Shown here: in pieces, positions 53,301 to 64,000 of the stretch | Layout of the letters: each line of letters starts with the position of its first letter | How positions within the stretch are numbered: the first letter of the stretch is position 1 | Source of the DNA: Dirofilaria immitis | Lineage: Eukaryota; Nematoda; Chromadorea; Rhabditida; Onchocercidae | NCBI GenBank assembly: GCA_024305405.1 | Contig: JAKNDB010000068.1 | Span: 5,385,501-5,449,500, forward strand | Reading direction: 5' to 3' | DNA: 64,000 nt | Program-made: the position numbers and the translations under genes | The notes under the pieces: generated by a model | The model's database searches: none | What the model saw: the letters and a program-made list of their open reading frames with translations, nothing else | Told to the model about the DNA's origin: nothing

Positions 53301-56300
53301 TTAAATTATTTTCGATGAAAAAAATGTCATCGAAAATATGCATTTATCATTTGCATCTCGGATTTCTTTATGTATATGAAAATTAACCTATTTTGAAACC
53401 ATATTTTAATTTGTCGTTCGGTAAGCTGTAATTCGGATGAAAGTTGTGATTTTCGCTCCGAATTGATAAATTGCGATGTGCGAAATTCTTTCTCCAATTC
53501 TAATCGTTGATAATCGGTATATACCATACGGTACTTTTCACTCGTTCGTACCCTTACATCTATAATTTTGAATGAAAAAATTTACTGTAAAGAATTATTT
53601 TTGTTTATTTGTCGTTTCTCTTTTAATTAAAAGGAAAAAAAGAGTCAACGTAAAAATTAAAAAATTTGAACTTTTATTTTTAATTTATAAATTAATTTCT
53701 TTTTTCATTTCAAATTTTATTAATAAGAAAATATTAAAAATTTCTTTTATTATAAGATTTCGCTGAAAATGTTAATAATTTATGCGTTAAAAAGATAAAA
53801 ATTTCGAAATAATTCTTTAATTGAAATTCCATAACTTTCTAAATTTTATATAAATAGCTGCCAAATTGTTTCCTCTTTTCCTATCATTCTATCCCCAATC
53901 CTTCCATCTTTATGTGGAAACCCCGCAGTATATAACAATAGTTTTTGTTTGGAAAAGCGATTAGTCAGGTGACCTCCAAACATAATTCACCTCAACAAAC
54001 GATGTAATGCAAAAATTGGGTTACGGTAGATTGAATAATAGCTTCAAATATCTGAGTCTACTGGAAAGATAAGAATACTGTAACTTGATGATCTAAACCT
54101 AATTAAATTGATAATTAGCAGATATATCATAATTTTGTTGAATTAAATAAATTAAATTCGATCTTTTACTTTTGCAACCATTGCTATTATAAGTGAATAT
54201 ACTATCTGTTTATTTTTAATAATAAAAAACTGTGTTGTTGTATTTGAAAGTATTCTAATCCAACATTATACCATTTTTTTTTGATTTCAAACGACGTTAA
54301 TAGCATTTATAAAAATAATTACTAAATTATAAATGCGATAGTAAATAAACTTTCTAATTAACATATAAACGACTAATTTGAAAGAAAACATTTTGAAACA
54401 TGAAAATTTGAATATTTCAAAAATTTCTTTTCAACCAAAATTATCCTTTTCATAAAATATGCATGATGATAAATTAATATAATTACAGAAATTACAACTA
54501 AGCAATTTTCATGATACAGCATTTCTCATCTCTTCTTCTTCTTTTCTTGCTTTTAAATTTACCCTAAAAGAGATGTATATGTTTGTACCTGAGGTGAAGC
54601 ATAAACATCGATTGAAGTGTCAGCTAATGTCATTGTAAATCATTCAACCAACGATGATTTTTCAGATCTTTATTGGATTTTTACAACTATATCGGTATGT
54701 ATTTTCTTCCAATCATCGGCACGAAATCTATTATTATTCGTCATGCATATTTTATGACTATAATAGTTCATCTGGCAAATTTTTTTTTCTCTTTTAGCTA
54801 TTGAACAAGAAAAGAAGCAGAAGAAATACCAGATGATATAATAATATACTGTAAAACATGAAATGTCGTTACCGGGAAAAAGAATATATAGATTTATATA
54901 AAGATGATAAAAGAAATATGATGCTAAAATTTAATTTTGACAAGAATAGTAATTTTATGGTAAGAATTATCGATTATTTAAATGGATTAATAATATTAGG
55001 CATGATTAATTATTTAATCAGTTGATAATACGATTTATCAACCACCATTTCTTATTAAATTTTAGGTCTTCTTTTTACTTCTCAAATTAATTATCTTAAA
55101 AATAAAAACTATGTAATTTTTTTGCTAAATATCGATGGCAAAAAGATAGGAAAAAAGATAATTAATAACTTAATGTGACGCAAATGTTCAATCTTACAAG
55201 TCATTTTGCGCTTCTTTCTCATCTTTTAAGATTTCTTTTTCCAGTTAACTACCTAACTTTCCTCTTCCATGTTTTCAGCAAAATATGAAGTAAGTAATAT
55301 TTCGGAAATTTTTAAATAAACTTTTAAATAACAGTAAAAAATGAAGAACTATCCCTTATCAATTGATAAATTCAAAATGCGGTAAAATGAAAGAAAGAAA
55401 AGGAAAGATTCTAAACCAACTGTTAAATTTAATGTCAAAATGCTCAGAAAGTTATAGTGATATAACATGTACTTATCGTTTCATTTTGCTGATAACAAAT
55501 ATTAAATATCATAGGGAAGTTTTTCTTCGTTTGAAACAATTTGAAAATACTATATGTGTATGTATATATATGATCAATTAATTTTGTTATAATTTTCTCA
55601 TCCATTTAATAAATAGCATCAATATTTTAAGTATTTAAACACTGTAAAAAAATTGTTTAGCATTAATATCGTAAAAACAACTCATAAAGTGATATAAAAG
55701 TTGGAAAATGACTCACTATTAGTACCGGGACCTGTACGATATGGTGGTGAGGTAGAATGTTGTTGCTGAAAACGTATTGCTGTTGATCGCTTACCATTTA
55801 ACGACGTATAAGCAAGAGCTGGAACCTAAAATAATGAAATTAGATGATTTTAGCTTAATTTGAAATTTGACTTTTAATTGATGGACAAAATTGGTTATTA
55901 ATTTCGAATGCGTAGTTGTATTAAAATTTTCAGATGTAAAATACAAAGTTAACAAAAAGATTTAAATCAATAAAATGAGTGTATGAATAAATCATTTATT
56001 CAGCCAGCTACTAATATAATACCATTGAATAAATAAATGTTAATTTTTGTGATTTAAATTTAAAATTTTTGTAAATTATTCCAAAGTTAACCTTCCAGTG
56101 ACTGATATGTTCCGCAGCAACAAAATGTTCATTGGTTGTTGAAGTGGCATATGGTGATGTTAAGACAGGATTTGGATAGTAGCAACTTCCGGTGTTTTCA
56201 AAACGATTCAAGCAACAATTGCTGGGTAATTGTGCCATCGAAGTTGATGGAAATGGATCCGTAGGATAAGCTTCTGAGGCAGAAGGAGTAATTGAAACGG

Positions 56301-56556
56301 CTGCTGCAGCTGCAGCTGCAGCTGGATGAATTCCTGATATTTGATAAGTGAATTCGGAAGGCCATCGAACGTCAGTAGAATATTTGAGATGGTCTGCAGT
56401 TGGCAAAGTTCGAAATCCACCTGAACTAACAATTCGTGGAATTTGATCATCCGAATTCGGGTGATGATGATGCTGATGATGATGTCCATCGGTAAGCCAT
56501 TTGGATGACGCTTGTGATGCTGTTGTTGGATAGAAATATGATGCACTCGGTAACAT
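50315..56556 (-). CDS. pal-1: Caudal/Cdx-type homeodomain transcription factor PAL-1
   Basis: PAL-1 is the nematode Caudal protein, a nuclear DNA-binding factor that specifies posterior blastomere fates and tail patterning. Exons in reading order: 56556-56092, 55825-55717, 53559-53388, 50360-50315. All phases agree, giving 263 aa. Exon 1 encodes a low-complexity activation-type region with a His-rich tract near residue 25-34 and an eight-Ala run near 78-85. Exon 3 begins [10 protein letters not shown] and carries most of the homeodomain ([13 protein letters not shown], then [13 protein letters not shown]). The Arg codon after WFQNR is split by a 3-kb intron, and exon 4 supplies [14 protein letters not shown] and the stop. 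The KYRMVY start and [17 protein letters not shown] end are diagnostic of Caudal. Only about ten residues follow the homeodomain. The ATG lies seven bases after a TTTTAACAG acceptor, which suggests trans-splicing or a 5' UTR intron. No hexapeptide (YPWM-type) motif was found. Confidence 0.93.
51748..51838. repeat. Tandem duplication, about 45-bp unit
   Basis: TTTTTTTTCATTCTTAAATG followed by CTAGTTAGTAATTATCAATT occurs twice back to back, identical apart from the T-run length. It lies in the last intron of pal-1. It is a recent local duplication. Confidence 0.9.
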
Positions 56557-59060
56557 GGCTATACTGTTAAAATTTCATGGTTATTATCACATTAGCAATA
56601 ATAATAAATAATAATAATAGGTGACAATAATATTGATAATCAATCGTTAACGTTGATATTTTCATTGATAAGGAATACATTAATAACAATATTAAATGTT
56701 ACCGTCAAATAAATATTACCGTTTTTTAAAGTCTATCCTTGTTGATTCTTTAAAGGGACAAAGATCGTATAGGTTGGAAATACTTTTCGAGAAGTATATG
56801 AAACTTTTTACCCAATTCATAGTGACATTTATTATTAGGGCGTGTCACGGAATCATTCATTGCAATCTACCGTGTTCTCCGCCCGTATCTGTGTATACTT
56901 TTTTCGTTTCCACCTTCTCCCTTCATTATTCCTCTTCCCGCTTTTCCCCGCTATTTATAAAAGTTTCGTTGAAAAGAAAATAAGAGAAGAAGAAGTAGAA
57001 TAAGGAAGAAGAAGAAAAAAGGAAAGAATTATTTAGTTGTATTACTAACGGTAAATCTTGCTTCTTTCAAATTGACCGAATAATAGTTAGATGGTCATTT
57101 TCTGGATAAAGTTAACCCCTGGGTGAAGATTTATGATTTTGACACAACGCCACATGCGACCTTTATATCGATAGATAATATTTCTTTCATTCTTTTTAGC
57201 TCTTTTTCATGCTTCTATCATTTTATTTATTTATCATATTGTTCAAAATTATAAAATGAAAAAGAAAAAGATGAAGGAAATGAATGAATTATAAATACTT
57301 TGATATAATTTATTTCAGTTCATTTTTCAAGATGAAATAGCTAGCATACTAAAATTTTAAGAAGATTAAGTAGTTTGAATGAATTTGATTTAATTAATTA
57401 AATGAAGTGAAAAGATATATACATAATATGAAATTCTTTCTTCTTATACAGTAATAAGAGAGAAAAATAAAGAAAAAAAAGAAATAAATCGGATGTGAAT
57501 AAAAGATATAAAAGATTTCTTGAAATTTTTCAAGTTGCAAAAATTTTGCAAAATTTAGTGACACATTTTTAAAATCACTTCTAAAAATTTTGATAAATGC
57601 ATATCCTCTGGAAAATCATTTATAATTTTACTTCATATAGTCTCGAAATAAAAAGAATGAAAAAAAAACAGTACCATTTAATTTGGAATGATCATGATAT
57701 TTAAGTGAACTTCTAGATAAGTTTATAAGCATACTAGGAAGTTAAATTTTATTAATGCATTATTTAACTATACAGTATTCTAATCTTATCAATGTTAGTA
57801 GTTATCAAAGTGACAAAAATTCAATCAACAAATCGATTAGACTACATATTTTGAAAAAAATTAACATGCAAGATTAATAAATAATATGCCCATATAAGTT
57901 GTAAACCATTTAACTAATTAGGAGTTAAATTGAAATTGTATATGTTTTATTATGTGGAAGCATTTTTCTCGGACAAAAAAAAGAAATTCCGATTGATGAT
58001 GTGAGATTGATTGGATAAGCGAATTAGGAATTAGAATGATGATTGATATAATTGTTTGAAAGTTTAACGAAGCAATGTAATAAATAAATATTATACATGT
58101 TCAATGACCGTAAGATATATCCTTTTTTTAAAAAAAAAAGAAGAAAAGGTAGGAAAAAGATGAACTAATACCGCTTTAGGCTTACACAAAAAATGACATA
58201 TGGTTAACCTTTTCAGCATTTTATTACTGTATATCACCTAATTAGGCATAAGCTTTTTTTCTTTCTAATTTCTTTTTCTTAAAAATTTAAGCTAAAACAC
58301 AAATGATATTAGAAATGTTATGATATGAAAAAGTAATTAAGTGCTAAAAGTACATGATATTATCTATTATCCTTATCAGCGATAATCAATAATAGTGCAT
58401 TGTTAAACCAAAATTTACTAAATTTTTACCTACGCGAAATGATGAAAGTGATTTGTAGCACTTAATCAATCTTATCAATAACAGCAGGATTTTAATCATA
58501 AACAAATAAAAATAATAAAAATTCGTTTATTCCTCTTTTACCAAATAATACAATTACTTTTGTAATTCCATCTTCTTTTAATGAGTGAATGAAATGGAAA
58601 ATAATAGATCAGTTGCATTTGGGAAGTAAATTGACCCCGGAATTTTATGATCCTGCTACTATTACTAGTGATATCTCGTTATTGTTATCCCACAATACAT
58701 TCTTCCATTTGAAAAGAAGAAAGAGAGGGAAAAAGAAGTTAATAAAAAGATTTGAATTCTAAAAGTTCAAAATTATGTATATATGATTTTACCAACGTTA
58801 TCAGCATTGATGAATAATAATTATTGATAATAAAAACATTATACTAAAAATATTTAAAATAAATAGTTATTATTTAATAATATAACAATATTTGCTTATT
58901 CGATGAGAAATAATTATGAATAAATATTGTAAGACATATTTAATTCTTTAATAATATGATCAGTAATTTTGCTTCACAAATCGACGAAATATGCCGGTTT
59001 TAATAATAGTATTAATAATGATTATTATTATTGGAAGTAATTATTTCTTATCATAATTAT

Positions 59061-59092
59061 CAATTAATTAATTAATTAATTAATTAATTAAT
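59061..59092. repeat. TTAA/AATT tetranucleotide repeat
   Basis: About eight uninterrupted AATT units occur between arl-6 and pal-1. It is a simple-sequence microsatellite. Confidence 0.9.
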
Positions 59093-60001
59093 ACAATTAT
59101 AACTGATCAGAAGGACTTTATTAAAATCATTTATTTAATTGTATTGATGGCATTCGATAAATTGTTTTCTCCAACCTAAATTTTACCATTTATTACATTC
59201 ATATTCTAAATTTTAATTGTTTCATCATTTTAATTCGATTGCTAAGATTGGTCATTCCGTTTAATTAAAAATGACTAATTAAGAGATTATAAATTATAAG
59301 ATTAATTAATTGGTACCATCTTAACATTTCACAATATGATATTCTCTTCATTTAATACTTGTACGTTTTGAAGCTTTGCATTCTTTTCAGCTTATAAATT
59401 CCTATAAGTAAGTTTTCGATTTACTAAATAAATAAAAGAAATTTTGTATTATTCATTTTTTCAAAATGTTTGTTTTACATTAAAAAAACGTGAAAAATGT
59501 TGTTAAAGTCGGTAACACGTAAAAAAACGTAAGAAGTGAGATTTAACATAAGAAATGCAACAATTGCGACAAAATTTGCTAATCAAGTTCACGGATATTA
59601 TATAGAATATAATCTGAGGTAATCCTAATTTGCTTATTATTCTCTTCATGATTTTGAATGAAACTAAATATAATATCATTTTGATTATCATAATAATATA
59701 TCAAATTCCGACCTATAACTTAATAATTACAATTACTTTTAGCGACGAAAAAAACAAAAACAAGCAAAAATTCAATCAGTTCATAATTTTCCAAAATCTT
59801 GCTTATTTAGCGATAACACAATTGAACTTTTTCAATCGTTCCTTAATTGGCAGCAGGAATTTTCTGCAAATTTTACTGTAATATAAAAGAGGAAATGTAG
59901 TGGGAAAATCCATCGAGATATTGAAATCGCGAATGAATGGATAAGAATAGAGATGATGGCAAAGAATCTTCAGGAGGGTTTTTCAGTTTTGAATACGAGG
60001 T

Positions 60002-60025
60002 ATTGTTGTTGTTGTTGTTGTTGTT
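60002..60025. repeat. TTG trinucleotide repeat
   Basis: About seven uninterrupted TTG units directly precede the GC-richer patch at 60025-60190 in the arl-6/pal-1 intergenic region. Confidence 0.9.
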
Positions 60026-60739
60026 TGCCGGTCAGGTCATATTTTATTGCCGATGTCGCCTTGAGCTGTCCTCGCGGATAATGTATTCACAACAATAAAT
60101 CAACAAAGCCCAAATCGCATATCTTTTCACAGTTTTTGCTTCGATTACTTTTGTGTAATCATCAAGACGATGAAGCATCCATCCCTTATGCAAATTATAA
60201 AAGAGGATGCATATTTGATCATTTGGGAAACTTTTTAATTTGCAAAATGATTTTTACTTATCTTCTGATTTCATTTTTAGTTGCATTCAATTAAATGAAA
60301 TACATATGTAATAAAAAGAAAAAGATGGATTGAAAGTGGAATATTTCTTAATTTTTGCAATAAAAATAAGCATTCATAGAAGAAAGAATTCAATAATTAT
60401 CAAAAAACTTCTAAAAATCCTACTCCTGTCATTATCCTTTTTTTTGTTCTTGGAAAAATTTATTTCTTGAAATGAATGTGTTGATTGCGTATGCAAGCAA
60501 ATTATCATGAAATCAAGATTTTAAAAATTTTCGATGGCAAATTATCAATTACATATATCTGTCATATACAACAAAATATTCATTTAATGAAAAGAAAACT
60601 GATTTAATTTAAAACCAAACTAAGCCAAAATAAATTAATTAAATTTTAGTTCATACAGAAATTAATGATCGCACTTGATTTTATAAATATATGTATATAT
60701 AGGAATGAATAAAAGAAGCGATTAATGAAGGTGAAGTTT

Positions 60740-63088
60740 TTAATTATTCTTAGATTCCATATATGCTCGAATATTTTCCAATAACCATTGGAAGCCATCG
60801 TTAAGGCCTTCGCCTGTGATTGCACATATTGCAGAAATATGCCAATTTCGATTATTTATCAAATTTAGGCCTATATATAGGCTAATTTCCGAAGTTATCA
60901 TTGCACCTTTTTCATCCATTTTATTGGCAAATACAAGAAGCGGTATCTAAAAGAAAAAAATATTTGATCGTTTCTTAGCATATAAAATAATTTTAAAATA
61001 AACTAACTTTTTCAAACTGAACTAGATTAAGATATAACAAAAAGAAATTAAAAATTTCAAATACCATCATTATCATCCCTTTCTCTTTTCTTATCATCCC
61101 TTTCACTTCCCCAAATTACCAATCACTATATTTATAGTACCAGAATTTTGAAGAAGAATATTATCAGCTTAATCTTTTTCTCTCTAAAACTGTTGGTTAA
61201 TCTTTTATATCATTATTATCTAAAGAATCTTGAATTAATTCATCTTATATTTCTATATCATTAATGATAATATTTTATAATTATCATGAAAAATGAACGA
61301 AAGGTAAAGGAAAAAAAAAGGAAGAGGAATAATATTATCATCGAGCAAAATGATTTATTTATTTTCATGGACAATAAAAGATCTAAATTGCTTAGCAAAC
61401 AATGAGAAAACTAAACTGTTACTTATTTTCGTGCTAACAAATGAAAAGAAATGCACTTAACTGAGTGTTATATATTAGAAAATGAAAATTGAAATCGCGC
61501 AAAATTCCCTTAGCGATTTATTTGCTATAAGCATTTTAAGATTAACAAAATTAATCATTAAAATAGAAGATTTGTTGTTAGCTAGTTGCATTTAATTAGA
61601 TGTATGTTAACTACGACACAAAGAATATACATGATGTTCATGCTATGATAATATCTCTAATGAATCTTATTCATTAAAATCTCAAGATTCAATATCTTTG
61701 TTTTATTATTAATTTAGTACTTACTATAACCTGCTTTCTTCTTTATCGAAAACTGATAGTTTACTACGGTATGGAAAATTAGCTGATGGTTAGTGCTGAT
61801 TAAAGAAAGCTTAGAAACGTAAGCAATTCCCATAGGATCAAAGTAATTGAAAAAAAAGAGAAATTCCTGATAAACATTAGAAAAATTTCAAATGCAAATG
61901 CTGTTAACAATTTTATGGCATTTAAATAACTACTTAAACGAATAATTGTGAGGAATAGGAAAGACCTTAAAAATTATCCCTTTCCTACCTTATTCTACCC
62001 TACTGGTTTCATATTCATAGGATAATATGAATATCAAAATAGTCGAGTAATTTAATTCCATTTTATTAATTTAATTCCATTTTATTACATTTATTAATTC
62101 CATTTTATTATAATTTAATTCCATTTTATTATAAAATCGAATAATTTAATTTTCAAAAACTTCCATTTTATTAAATATTGCAGATAGTTTTGATAATAAC
62201 ATTAGTAAATTTATAAGTTTTAAAATTACTCAAACCTTTTTCGAACGAATTCTTTATGATCCAACAGTAATCGAAATTCATCGCGAACGACTGCCAACCG
62301 TAATCGATCATTACTATCAATTACAAATACTACACCATCTACTTCGCTGTAGTAATTCTCCCATAAATTCCTGTATTTTCCTACAAAAAATAAAAATTAT
62401 CACGAATAAAATTTTTACAATTTTAAATATAATTTTTAGATTTCATACTTATAGAAATTTTTAATATAAATCTTAAAAAATTTTGTCAATTCTAAATTCT
62501 AAAAGAAATGAAAATTACCTTGACCGGACATATCATATATCAAAAATGTTGTATTGTTGAAAATAAATTTCTCGACTGTACAACCAATTGATGACACAAC
62601 CTAGAAAAAGGTTTTTTCCAAGGAAATTAAAAATTTAATCCAAATCTGTGAAATTTATAAATTTCAAGCAATGCATCTCATATTGTTATTTATAAACCAT
62701 TTCTTTTTTGATTTCTTTTTAAAATTTTTTTCTAAATAATTAATTTAATTTTGAAAAGCATAACGGAGTCAAATCGTTTTTAATCTCTCATTATTCTGAA
62801 TAAATCATTATCACTTAAAATGTGCTAGTTTTCTCTTGTATACTGATGATGTCTTATCAATTGCATCTTTTCCTTTGATATTATTCCATTTCCAAAATGA
62901 CTATTAGGTGGATTAAAACTTTTGACAAATTTTTGAAAGGATTAAATAACCTGAGTTACTTGATCATTTTGTGCTTTCATTTGATTGATAATGGTTGATT
63001 TGCCGCTGTTATCTAAGCCAATCATTAGGATATTCACCTGCCTACGTGTAACACCTAAAGCAATCGAAATTTGTGATAACAATCCCAT
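60740..63088 (-). CDS. arl-6: ARL6/BBS3 Arf-like small GTPase
   Basis: ARL6 (BBS3) is an Arf-family GTPase that recruits the BBSome coat to membranes at the ciliary base; in worms it acts in ciliated sensory neurons. Exons in reading order: 63088-62951, 62600-62519, 62380-62236, 60946-60740; about 189 aa against 186 in human. Visible motifs: MGLL start, P-loop GLDNSGKST (residues 24-32), switch I SSIGCTVEKF, switch II DMSGQGKYRNLWE, the NKMD base-recognition motif, and a C-terminal half ending ...WLLENIRAYMESKNN. DMSGQ rather than the Arf DVGGQ is typical of ARL6. The junction of exons 3 and 4 is one base out of phase: an A5 run at 62237-62241 needs a sixth A to give VRKK then IPLLVFANKMD. 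Switch I has Ser for the usual Thr and Cys for Phe. A TTTCAG acceptor lies 40 bases upstream of the ATG, so a 5' UTR intron or trans-splicing is likely. Confidence 0.93.
62049..62142. repeat. Degenerate tandem repeat in an arl-6 intron
   Basis: At least four copies of a TAATTCCATTTTATT core, spaced 19-29 bases, lie in the third intron of arl-6 about 95 bases from the exon 3 donor. Confidence 0.85.
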
Positions 63089-64000
63089 TTCGACAATTTT
63101 TACGAACAATTTTGCAATCGGATAATTCTGAAATGTTTTATGAAGTGATTTATTAATTATTTTTTATTATCTTAGCAAATTTAAATTCAGAAATTATGAT
63201 CAAAATATGAATTTTCAGAATCTGTTATTACGGATAAAGTTTAGAATGATTTATTATTGAAAATCATTAAATTACACATAAATTAGTTGTATGTGATAAA
63301 ATAACGATAAAAGATATTATTTATTACAATAATTGTAAATTATCATAGATTATCAAAATGAAAGATGCCGTAGTTGCGTTTATCATATGACACTATAATA
63401 ACATAAGACATCATTTTATCACTTTCACATACTACAAACTTAGGATGAAGTTTCATCTAAATATTGTGCTACAGGATAAATAGAATAAAGTGAGGGAAAA
63501 AGAAAGAGAAAAATAGCCACTAATGGAGATTTAATAATATCGTAAAGTTCAAAGTTCAATATATTCGATATTCTTTGCAATGAAAAGAAGGATTAATTTT
63601 TTTTCCGATATTTCTAATAATTTTTGAGCTTTAAATGTAAATAAAAGTTTAAGAAATGACTAAAGAAACAGAATTCGATTTTAGGAGCATATTTTATCCA
63701 ACAGCTAAAATATTGTCGATTGCTCATGTTTCCATGACAACTTATAATAGAAACGAATCTCGAAATAAGTTATCTAGAGTACCGAAAAAAAAATTGATAG
63801 ATTGAGAGTACATTTTCAAATCATAGTTTACATTTCCGAATTATAATTATAATTTGAGTTTAAAGCAACGATAGAAACCAATAAACATTTTTACTGACAA
63901 AAACATTTGCTAATAATTTAATGAAATTAGTTATAAATCATATTACTGTAAAGATATTACTTGTTAATAATTTCATTTGTGTTTTATAAGATTGTTAACG
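63089..64000. other. Upstream region of arl-6
   Basis: There is no coding exon on either strand. On the minus strand a CATTTCAG acceptor ends at 63128, so the arl-6 5' UTR probably begins at 63127 or is spliced to an exon further upstream. The region contains the X-box at 63728-63741. The remainder is AT-rich with no other feature. Confidence 0.5.
63728..63741 (-). promoter_or_regulatory. X-box, candidate RFX/DAF-19 site for arl-6
   Basis: GTTTCCATGACAAC fits the 14-base X-box consensus RYYNYYWWRRNRAC at every position, and so does its reverse complement. In C. elegans, DAF-19 (an RFX factor) switches on ciliary genes, including the bbs genes, through such sites. It is the only perfect match I noticed upstream of arl-6. 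The distance of 640 bp to the ATG is longer than the usual 250 bp or less in worms. The upstream splice acceptor at 63128 could bring the true transcription start closer. Confidence 0.6.

Larger units (their letters stand above)
56557..60739. other. Intergenic region between arl-6 and pal-1; candidate pal-1 regulatory DNA
   Basis: This is 4.2 kb upstream of pal-1 and downstream of arl-6, both on the minus strand. No coding exon is recognised. A GC-richer patch at 56830-56960 and another at 57100-57180 lie within 650 bp of the pal-1 start and are the best candidates for its proximal promoter. A third GC-richer patch lies at 60025-60190. Simple repeats: TAAT tetranucleotides at 59061-59092 and TTG trinucleotides at 60002-60025. 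Confidence 0.5.

Noticed and set aside
1..64000. tRNA, rRNA, CRISPR, transposase, reverse transcriptase or Wolbachia-derived genes
   Set aside because: I looked on both strands and saw no cloverleaf, conserved rRNA core, spaced repeats or recognisable mobile-element or bacterial protein.

Overview
The window looks like nuclear DNA of a parasitic, probably filarial, nematode. It is very AT-rich, with long introns flanked by GT and nematode-type TTTTCAG/TTTAG acceptors. The recognisable proteins are closest to worm families: a PAL-1-type caudal homeodomain, a CYK-3/USP32 deubiquitinase and ARL-6/BBS-3. I see no prokaryotic operon, phage, rRNA, tRNA, CRISPR or intact transposon. Species cannot be fixed from the sequence alone. 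Gene models were joined by hand from reading frame and splice phase, without transcript data.

Layout. (1) About 2.8-27.6 kb, plus strand: a 23-exon transmembrane adenylyl-cyclase-like gene (about 1,240 aa) with a 9-kb first coding intron. Both cyclase domains have lost key catalytic residues. (2) 29.97-35.2 kb, minus strand: an unrecognised secreted protein of 355 aa with a low-complexity middle and an eight-cysteine C-terminal domain. (3) 37.15-46.92 kb, plus strand: a 24-exon USP32/CYK-3 ubiquitin protease with EF-hands, DUSP, ubiquitin-like and catalytic domains. Its frame is interrupted at several sites. (4) 47.1-47.77 kb, minus strand: a probable small two-exon gene of unknown function, convergent with (3). 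(5) 50.3-56.56 kb, minus strand: the caudal-type homeobox gene pal-1. (6) 60.74-63.09 kb, minus strand: arl-6 (BBS3 small GTPase), with a consensus ciliary X-box upstream. The rest is AT-rich noncoding sequence with microsatellites, small tandem duplications and several tight inverted repeats.

Two themes run through the window. First, reading frames in at least three and probably four genes break at single sites where restoring one base to a short homopolymer rejoins the homologous frame. The shared sign and context point to assembly base loss rather than independent gene decay, although the USP gene carries most of the breaks. Second, pal-1 and arl-6 are adjacent here, and from memory they are also close neighbours in C. 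elegans (C38D4.6 and C38D4.8, chromosome III). That suggests conserved local gene order. The genes do not form one pathway: the cyclase-like protein belongs to signalling, USP32 to ubiquitin turnover, PAL-1 to posterior patterning, and ARL-6 to cilia.
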